From Trachemys scripta elegans (taxonomy: Eukaryota; Chordata; Testudines; Emydidae), in contig NC_048299.1 in assembly GCF_013100865.1 (NCBI RefSeq), forward strand, positions 65,656,592-65,720,591: 64,000 nt of DNA. Reading direction: 5' to 3'. The notes beneath the pieces were generated by a model, which was not told the DNA's origin, ran no database searches, and worked only from the letters and a program-made list of their open reading frames with translations. Positions 56,640-64,000 of this stretch are shown piece after piece (positions within the stretch are counted from its first letter, which is position 1; the number at the start of each line of letters is the position of its first letter). The translations under genes and the position numbers were made by a program.

Positions 56640-59249
56640 GGATTGAACTGAAGAACTTGTGGATCTAAAGGCGGAGGAGGCCTGGAATTACTTCAAGTCA
56701 TAGTTGCAGAAACTATCAGAAACCTGCGTCCCAAGAAAAGGGAAAAAATTCATAGGCAGGAGTTGTAGTCCAAGCTCGATGAGCAAGCATCTCACAGAGG
56801 TGATTAAGAAAAAAGCACAAAGCCTACAAGGAGTGGAAGATGGGAGGGATCGGCAAGGAAAGCTACCTTATTGAGGTCAGAACATGTAGGGATAAAGTGA
56901 GAAAGGCAAAAAGCCATGTAGAGTTGGACCTTGCAAAGGGAATTAAAACCAACAGTAAAAGGTTCTATAGCCATATAAATAAGAAGAAAACAAAGAAAGA
57001 AGAAGTGGGACTGCTAAACACTGAGGATGGAGTGGAGGTTAAGGATACTCTAGGCATGGCCCAATATCTAAACAAATATTTTTCCTCAGTCTTTAATGAG
57101 GCTAATGAGGAGCTTAGGGATAATGGCGGGCTGACAAATGGGAATGAGGATATGGAGGTAGATATTACCACATTCGAGGTAGAAGCCAAATTCAAACAGC
57201 TTAATGGGACTAAATCGGGGGGCCAAGATAATCGTCATCCAAGAATATTAAAGGAACTGGCATACGAAATTGCAAGACCATTAGCAAGAATTTTTAATGA
57301 ATCTGTAAACTCAGGGGTTGTACCGTATGACTGGAGAATTGCTAACATAATTCCTATTTTTAAGAAAGGGGGGAAAAAGTGATCCGGGTAATCACAGGCC
57401 TGTTAGTTTGACATCTGTATTAATCAAGGTCTTAGAAAAATTTTCGAAGGAGAAAGATAAGGACATTGAGGTCAATGGTAATTGGGACAAAATACAACAT
57501 GGTTTTACAAAAGGTAGATCGTGCCAAACCAACCTGATCTCCTTCTTTGAGAAGGTAACAGATTTTTTTAGACAAAGGAGACACAGTGGATCTAATTTAC
57601 CTCGATTTCAGTAAGGCATTTGATATGGTTCCACATGGGGAATTATTAGTTAAATTGAAAAAGAGGGGGATCAATATGAAAATTGAAAGGTGGATAAGGA
57701 ACTGGTTAAAGGGAGACTACAACAGGTCATACTGAAAGGTGAACTGTCAGGCTGGAGGGAGGTTACTAGTGGAATTCCTCAGGGATCGGTTTTGGGACCA
57801 ATCTTTTTAAATCTTTTTATTACTGACCTTGGCACAAGGGAGTGTGCTAAAAGTTTGTGGATGACACAAAGCTGGAAGGTATTACCAATACAGAGAAGGA
57901 CCGGGATATTATACAGGAAGATCTGGATGACCTTATAAACTGGAGTAATAGTATAGTAATAGGATGATATTTAATAATGAAAAGTGCAAGGTCATGCATT
58001 TAGGGATTAATAACAAGAATAACGCATCAATTGGAAGTAACAGAGGAGGAGAAGGACCTTGGAGTATTGGTTGATCATAGGATGACTATGAGCCGTCAAT
58101 GTGATACGGCTGTGAAAAAAGCTAATGCAGTCTTGGGATGCATGAGATGAGGTACTTCCAGTAGAGATAAGGAGGTGTTAGTACCGTTATACAAGGCACT
58201 GGTGAGACCTCATCTGGAATATTGTGCACAGTTCTGGTCTCCCCTGTTTAAGGAGGATGAATTCAAACTGGAACAGGTACAGAGAAGGGCTACTAGGATG
58301 ATCCAAGGAACGGAAAACCTGTCTTATGAAAAAAGAAGAACAGGAGTACTTGTGGCACCTTAGAGATTACAGTCCACGAAAGCTTATGCTCTAATAAATT
58401 TGTTAGTCTCTAAGGTGCCACAAGTACTCCTGTTCTTCTTTTTGCGGATACAGACTAACACGGCTGTTACTCTGAAACCTGTCTTATGAAAGGAGACTCA
58501 AAGAGCTTGGCTTGTTTAGTCTAACCAAAAGAAGGCTGAGGAAAGATATGATTGCTCTCTATAAATATATCAGAAGAATAAATACCAGGGAGGGAGAGGA
58601 ATGATTTAAGCTCAGTACCAATGTGGACACAAGAACAAATGGATATAAACTGGGCACCAGAAAGTTTAGACTTGAAATTAGACCAAGGTTTCTAATCATC
58701 AGAGGAGTGAAGTTCTGGAACAGCCTTCCAAGGGGAGCAGTGGGGGCAAAAGACATATCTGGCTTCAAGACTAAGGTTGATAAGTTTATGGAGGGGATGG
58801 TATGATGGGATAGTTTAATTTTGGCAATTAATTGAGCTTTGACTATTAGCGGTAAATATGCCCAATGGCCTTTCATGGGATGTTAGATGGGGTGGGATCT
58901 GAGTTACTACAGAGAATTCTTTCCTGTGTGTGGCTGGTGAGTCTTGCCCACATGCTCAGGGTTTAGCTGATCGCCATATTTGGGGTCGGGAAGGAATTTT
59001 CCTCCAGGGCAGATTGGCAGAGGCCCTTGGGGTTTTTCGCCTTCCTCTGCAGCGTGGGGCTCAGGTCACTTGCTGGAGGATTCTCTGCACCTTGAAGTCT
59101 TTAAACCATGATTTGAGGACTCCAATAGCTTAGACATAGGGGTTTATTACAGGAGTGGGTGGGTGAGATTCTGTGGCCTGCGTTGTGCAGGAGGTCAGAC
59201 TAGACGATCATAAGGTCCCTTCTGACCTTAAAGTCTATGACTCTATGAT
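56640..59249 (+). mobile_element. CR1 LINE, 5'-truncated, with ORF2 relic, interrupted by a SINE
   Basis: The reverse-transcriptase ORF2 of CR1 is readable. 56840-57382 is open and covers the linker and the first RT motifs (GGQDNRHPRILKELAYEIA, VPYDWRIANIIPIFKKG). After frameshifts come HGFTKGRSCQTNLISFF, GIPQGSVLGPIFLNLFITDL and KFVDDTKLE (active-site A replaced by V). A C-terminal part (LVPLYKALVRPHLEYCAQFW) and a 3' UTR end at TAAAGTCTATGACTCTATGA. A SINE at 58332-58474 splits the copy. Frameshifts, stops and the SINE make it inactive. Confidence 0.9.
58332..58474 (-). repeat. SINE with fold-back body inserted in CR1
   Basis: AAACCTGTCTTATGAAA occurs on both sides (58315-58331 and 58475-58491), a duplicated piece of the CR1 sequence. 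Between them, on the - strand, are the head, the linker CAAAAAGAAGAACAGG, the body and an inverted body end. Its insertion post-dates the CR1 copy. Confidence 0.9.
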
Positions 59250-59322
59250 GTGATTAAATTTGAGATGTCAGATGGAATTTTAAAATTTTCCTTCTGATCT
59301 CATAAGTGTTGTTTTTCAGTAG

Positions 59323-59910
59323 GGCATGACCACCAGCAGCAATAGGCAGCCGAGCAGCAGCAACTCACGAGGAAAATAGCTGTCCAGCAGCAACTGCTAG
59401 TCTGGGATTTAGGGCACAACAACAGAAACAGCAGTAAAGGCTCTGATGGTCTCAGGGTCTCCCCAGGGTTTCCTTTCCAGGGACTGTAGACCTGGCCTGG
59501 TGGTCCAGCCTGTACCAGTGAAACTCAAAAGATGAGGATGACCCAGAGACTTTCCTGGTAATGTTTGACTGAGTGGCGATGGCACCTGACCATTGGGCCA
59601 TCCTGTTGACTTCTTACCTGACAGGGCCAACACAGACTGTATACTGAGGGCTGGATGTAGCGTCTGCTCAAGATTATGTCCAAGTGAAAGCTGCTATGCT
59701 CAACTACTTTGACATCACAGAGGAGGCCTTGCAATAAATTTTCCATTGGGAGAAATGTCCCCGGGGAGCCCAGCACCACATGGTCACCCAGAATTTAAGA
59801 GACCTCTGCTGGAGTTGGTTAAAGTTGGAGATTTGGACTGGAGTCAAGGTGGCTGAGCTCATCATGGCAGAGCAGTTTGCCCACATACTTCTGCTGGGGA
59901 TACGGACTGG
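59323..59910 (+). pseudogene. Fossil gag/SCAN-like coding fragment (Gmr1-type Gypsy or derived gene)
   Basis: A single frame from 59531 runs about 125 codons with only three stops and no frameshift. It reads DEDDPETFLVMFD, stop, VAMAPDHWAILLTSYLTGPT, then QDYVQVKAAMLNYFDITEEA, NLRDLCWSWL and MAEQFAHILL. The order matches the capsid-like gag of Gmr1-type Gypsy elements, the recognised source of the SCAN domain. The Gln-rich codons just upstream (CAGCAGCA runs at 59333-59395) also fit the gag N-terminus. No pol was found nearby. It could instead be a dead SCAN gene. Confidence 0.65.
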
Positions 59911-60212
59911 GTATATCTGTATTCCCATATATACTATTTCTCTCATATAATGTGGGGCTTTGCCAGACTGGCCCCTTAATTACAATAATAACTCAAACAA
60001 CCTGTGAATTGGAATAAATTGTTGGTAGTGCATTTTTTATGGTTTTCCAAGGGTTTTGTAGCTGCCTTCTAGTGGGCTTTTGATATTTATTTACGTTAAA
60101 AAAAAAACTTTGTTATATTTAGAACTAAAACAACAAATATACAGTAAGATTAAAACAGACATGAGTTAAGTGATACATAAGACACAGATGTCTCATTCAA
60201 ATGTAATTAATA

Positions 60213-60654
60213 TTAGGGCTGTTGATTAATCACAGTTAATTTTTTACTTAATCTCATGAGTTAATTGCGATTAAAAAAAATAATCACAATTAATTACAGT
60301 TTTAATCACACTGTTAAATAATAGAATTCCAATGGAAATTTATTAAATATTTTTGGATGATTTTCTACATTTTCAAATATATTAGTATATATATAAATTT
60401 CACTTTCATGATAAAGAGATTACACTACAGTACTTGTATTAGGTGAATTGAACAATATTATTTTGTTTTTTACAGTGCAAATATTTGTAATCAATAAAGT
60501 GAGCACTGTACACTTTGTATTCCATGTTGTAACTGAAATCAATATATTTGAAAATGTAGAAAACATCCACAAATATTTAAATAAATGGTATTCTGTTATT
60601 GTTTAATAGCATGATTAATTGCGATTAATTATTTTAATCGCTTGACAGCTCTAA
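60213..60654. mobile_element. DNA transposon with GATTAATCGC-rich ends
   Basis: It starts TTAGGGCTGTTGATTAATC and ends GATTAATTATTTTAATCGCT followed by TGACAGCTCTAA, inverted ends with GCGATTAA units on both sides. Two inverted TTTTCTACATTTTCAAATATATT-like segments (about 60363 and 60545) fold inside. The superfamily was not assigned. Confidence 0.7.
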
Positions 60655-61473
60655 TGAATATGCAATAAATCATCAGAGCTACAGTATTTGTGTCAGTATT
60701 TTTTTCATATGTGTATATATAATCTCTGATATATTTTCAATTATTTGTTAATTTATTATGAATAAGTAGATAAAGGATTAATAATAAAGTATTTGCAATG
60801 ATAAAGTATCCAGATACATACGGGAAAAATTCCAGATAAGAAAACATGCAGTGATCATATGGGTCAAATACTGCTATCCCTTTTACCACAGGTACAACTT
60901 GTTATTAACACTTTAACATATATAGGACTAATCTACTACAAAAATCATTTAGTTTAATCACACACAAGATTTAGAATCCCAGAAGACTGTCTTAATCCGA
61001 TGGCACTAAAATAATTCAACTGTTACTCTGTAATCTCAATATTGTACAGATAAAATAAGTGAAAGGGGAACCATAAATGAATAAAATGTATATCAGTGCT
61101 TCACCTTAATCTTGTTAATTTTTCTATTGAGTATATATCTTAAACTTCATGAAACCATGTGTTAATTGACTAGACCCCAACAGCTAAACATGAAGCCAGA
61201 AGCAAAAACCCTACACTTTTGAAACAAATTCCCACTGTTCTCAGTTTCTAAGACAGCTTGCAGCAAGAGAATAGCTGAGGTGTTATTAATATTAGTTTCT
61301 GTAATAACTATTGCACAGTATATTTGATTACAAAAATACCAATGTTGTTGGCTCTTAGGTACCTGGCTATGCGCTAATTCTCTCCCATTTTTTTTCTGAT
61401 TAACAAATAGCCCAAAGAATCTAGTAGAATAATGGTACCTAAGGGCAAAAGGCTATTCTCAGATCTGCATGGA

Positions 61474-61550
61474 AGATCTTGACTATGATATTCTACTTGA
61501 TTAAAAACAAGCTCTTTTGTACAGAGAGCAGAATATCATAGTCAAGATCT
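61474..61550. repeat. Perfect 21-bp inverted repeat with 35-nt loop
   Basis: The arms 61474-61494 and 61530-61550 are exactly complementary over 21 bp and stop abruptly on both sides. No flanking repeat family was recognised. Confidence 0.85.
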
Positions 61551-62216
61551 GTCATTAGGATCTGTGAGCAGAATATTGAACATAATACACGCAAGGAAAT
61601 CTTGGATCAGAAAAACACATCCCAAGTTTTCTGCTCTCATGTATCTCCTGTACATACATTTTGACATCACTGGAATTACTCCAGATTTACACAGATGAAG
61701 CCAGGAGCAGAACTGAATTCTTTAATTTTATTTTGCTCTCCGAATATGGATACATCATACGTATGTACTGTATCGCAGGCTACATTGTCTGTTATTATGT
61801 GGGGTCCCAGTCTCAGTCAGGGCTTCAAGGCCTGTAATAAATAAAGAAGGAAAAAGAATAAGACTTAATAATAGCCATCTATTGTGCATATACATATCAG
61901 GTGAGGAAAAAAAAGGGCTAGGCTATTCAAATTGGCTGCTAGCCCAGAATGTTTGGATCAATCAGATTTTAATGTAGTGAGGAATGGCAGTTTTCTTTCA
62001 TGCTGTGGCTGTATTGCTGTACTCAGCACCAGACAGTCTGGAGCACAGCAGATTGACATTCAAATAGCTGATCTCAATAGTCACTATTCAAAGTCAGAAG
62101 AAATTGACAGGGACTGACACTTTCTTTGTTCACAATAGGGGTTCATTGCAAACACTTTTTAATGACTTCCATTCAACAAGGAGAAAAGTAGAGAGCAGGC
62201 ATAAGGAATAATTAAA

Positions 62217-62572
62217 GCTAAGATTTTGTCACGGACATTTTTAGTAAAAGTCACGGGTAGGTCATGGGCAAAAAAGAAAAATTCACTGAAGCTGTGACCC
62301 AAGTGAAGTGGGGCAACTGCGCAGGGGCTAAGAGCTACCTGCAGCAGTTGGGAGCTGCGGGGTACCCCTGCTGCCTGCAGCTCCAGGGGTCCCCCCAACT
62401 GCTGGTGGGGGCTGGGAGCTGTGGGGTTCCCCTGCTGTCCATGGCAGCTGGAAGCCCTGGGGGTTCTCCATCACCCACAGTGGCCAGGAGCTGTGGGGTT
62501 CCCCTGCCACCGGCAGAGCCAGGGGCCCCCACAGCCCACGGCTTCTGGGAGCTGTGGGATATCCCACCACAT
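62217..62572. mobile_element. MITE-like element with tandem GGAGCTGTGGGGTTCCCCTG units
   Basis: The start AAGATTTTGTCACGGACATT and TTTTTAGTAAAAGTCACGGG match the element at 46800-47005. The interior has four or five degenerate GGGAGCTG-GGGGT-CCCCTGC units about 60-80 bp apart. The open frames through it are by-products. The CR1 tail begins right after it. Confidence 0.55.
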
Positions 62573-62573
62573 A

Positions 62574-64000
62574 GAATCATAGACTTTAAGGTCAGAAGGG
62601 ACCATTATGATCATCTAGTCTGACCACCTGCACAACGCAGGCCACAGAATCTCACCCACCTACTTCTGTATCAAACCCCTAGCCTATGTCTGAGCTATTG
62701 AAGTACTCAAATCATGGTTTAAAGACTTCAAGATGCAGAGAATCCTCCAGCAAGTGACCCGTGCCCCACGCTGCAGAGGAAGGCAAAAAAACCCCAGGGC
62801 CTCTGCCAATCTGCCCTGGAGGAAAATTCCTTCCTGACCTCTAATATGGTGATCAGCCAAACCCTGAGCATGTGGGCAAGACTCATGAGGCAGACACCCA
62901 GGAAAGCATTCTCTGTAGTAACTCAGATCCCACCCCATCTAACATCTCATCACAGGCCATTGGGCATATTTACTGCTAATAGTCAAAGCTCAATTAATTG
63001 CCAGAATTAGACTATCCCATCATACCATCCCCTCCATAAACTTATCAACCTTGGTCTTGAAGCCAGATATGTCTTTTGCCCCCACTGCTCCCCTTAGAAG
63101 GCTGTTCCAGAACTTCACTCCTCTGATGATTAGAAACCTTCGTCTAATTTCAAGTCTAAACTTCCTGGTGCCCAGTTTATATCCATTTGTTCTTGTGTCC
63201 ACATTGGTACTGAGCTTAAATCATTCCTCTCCCTCCCTGGTATCCCTCTGATATATTTATAGAGAGCAATCATATCTTTCCTCAGCCTTCTTTTGGTTAG
63301 GCTAAACAAGCCAAGCTCTTTGAGTCTCCTTTCATAAGACTGGTTTTCCATTCCTTGGATCATCCTAGTAGCCCTTCTCTGTACCTGTTCCAGTTTGAAT
63401 TCATCCTCCTTAAACATGGGAGACCAGAACTGTGCACAGTATTCCAGATGAGGTCTCACCAGTGCTTTGTATAACGGTACTAACACCTCCTTATCTCTAC
63501 TGGAAGTACCTCACCTCATGTATCCCAAGACCACATTAGCTTTTTTCATGGCCACATCACATTGGCGGCTCATAGTCATCCTGTGATCAACCAATACTCC
63601 TCCTCTGTTACTTCCAACTGATGCGTTATTCTTGTTATTAATCCCTAAATTCATGACCTTGCACTTTTCACTATTAAATGTCATCCTATTACTATTACTC
63701 CAGTTTACAAAGTCATCCAGATCTTCCTGTATGATATCCCGGTCCTTCTCTGTAATGGCAATACCTCCCAACTTTGTGTCATCCGCAAACTTTATTAGCA
63801 CACTCCCACTTTTTGTGCCAAGGTCAATAATAAAAAGATTAAATAAGATTGGTCCCAAAACCGATCCCTGAGGAACTCCACTAGTAACCTCCCTTCAGCC
63901 TGATAGTTCACCTTTCAGTATGACCCGTTGTAGTCTCCCCTTTAACCAGTTCCTTATCCATCTTTACGTTTTCATATTGATCCCCATCTTTGCCAATTTA
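62574..64000 (-). mobile_element. CR1 LINE, opposite strand, running off the window
   Basis: The 3' end is at about 62574 (complement of TAAAGTCTATGATTCTATG). The ORF2 end reads on the - strand LVPLYKALVRPHLEYCAQFW, and 63511-63858 carries GPILFNLFIIDLGT and KFADDTKLG, an intact FADD box. It is the same subfamily as 56640-59249 and similarly young. Stops and frameshifts separate the frames, so it is probably inactive in what is visible. Confidence 0.9.
63511..63858 (-). pseudogene. CR1 reverse transcriptase fragment with intact FADD box
   Basis: The open frame contains GPILFNLFIIDLGT, VLIKFADDTKLGGIAI, WSNSNRMTFNSEKCKVMN and MTMSRQCDVAMKKANVVLGY, the palm region of CR1 reverse transcriptase. 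It is bounded by frameshifts. Confidence 0.85.

Larger units (their letters stand above)
50760..56640. other. Non-genic right flank of SGO1
   Basis: It holds the minisatellite, a CR1 tail, a hAT element, two SINEs and a solo LTR. The rest (for example 53.0-53.4 and 55.5-56.6 kb) is AT-rich with no recognised feature. Confidence 0.6.
59911..62216. other. AT-rich non-genic stretch
   Basis: It contains the GATTAATCGC element (60213-60654) and a perfect hairpin at 61474-61550. Nothing else was recognised. Confidence 0.6.

Noticed and set aside
1..64000. CRISPR arrays, tRNA or rRNA genes
   Set aside because: No regularly spaced identical repeats with unique spacers, and no cloverleaf tRNA or rRNA sequence recognised. 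The SINE head is at most tRNA-related and is not a tRNA gene.

Overview
The window is vertebrate nuclear DNA, most likely from a turtle. It has large introns with GT-AG splice sites, CR1 LINEs, a dispersed SINE containing CAGGAGTACTTGTGGCACC, a DIRS-like retroelement, Harbinger/hAT/mariner DNA transposons and one CpG island. The species call is an inference from this repeat mix plus the strong similarity of the exons to amniote KAT2B and SGO1.

Layout. Positions 1-23.5 kb hold the 3' part of KAT2B (PCAF acetyltransferase) on the + strand: nine coding exons (1668-21275) giving the last 361 codons, followed by a long 3' UTR. Positions 33.1-50.5 kb hold SGO1 (shugoshin 1) on the - strand: eight coding exons that join in phase into a 647-residue protein. 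SGO1 is probably driven from a CpG island at 49.85-50.76 kb that carries CCAAT and CHR elements typical of G2/M genes. The two genes are tail to tail, as in human 3p24.

The roughly 10 kb between them is filled by mobile DNA: an antisense fossil DIRS-like element (24.6-27.3 kb) and a two-gene Harbinger transposon (28.86-32.80 kb) abutted on both sides by short MITEs. The introns carry further MITEs, hAT elements with readable 8-bp target duplications, a mariner-type MITE pair in opposite orientation, and an antisense old CR1-like LINE.

Right of the CpG island there is no recognisable host gene. It holds a roughly 57-bp minisatellite, a CR1 tail, a hAT element, a solo LTR, a CR1 with a SINE inserted in it, a decayed gag/SCAN-like fossil, a GATTAATCGC-rich DNA transposon and a second CR1 running off the right edge in the opposite orientation.

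The two host genes act in different processes: KAT2B acetylates histones and other proteins, and SGO1 protects centromeric cohesin. No operon-like link is implied. The most interesting structure beyond the genes is a set of SINE copies with fold-back or inverted bodies, all bounded by target-site duplications.
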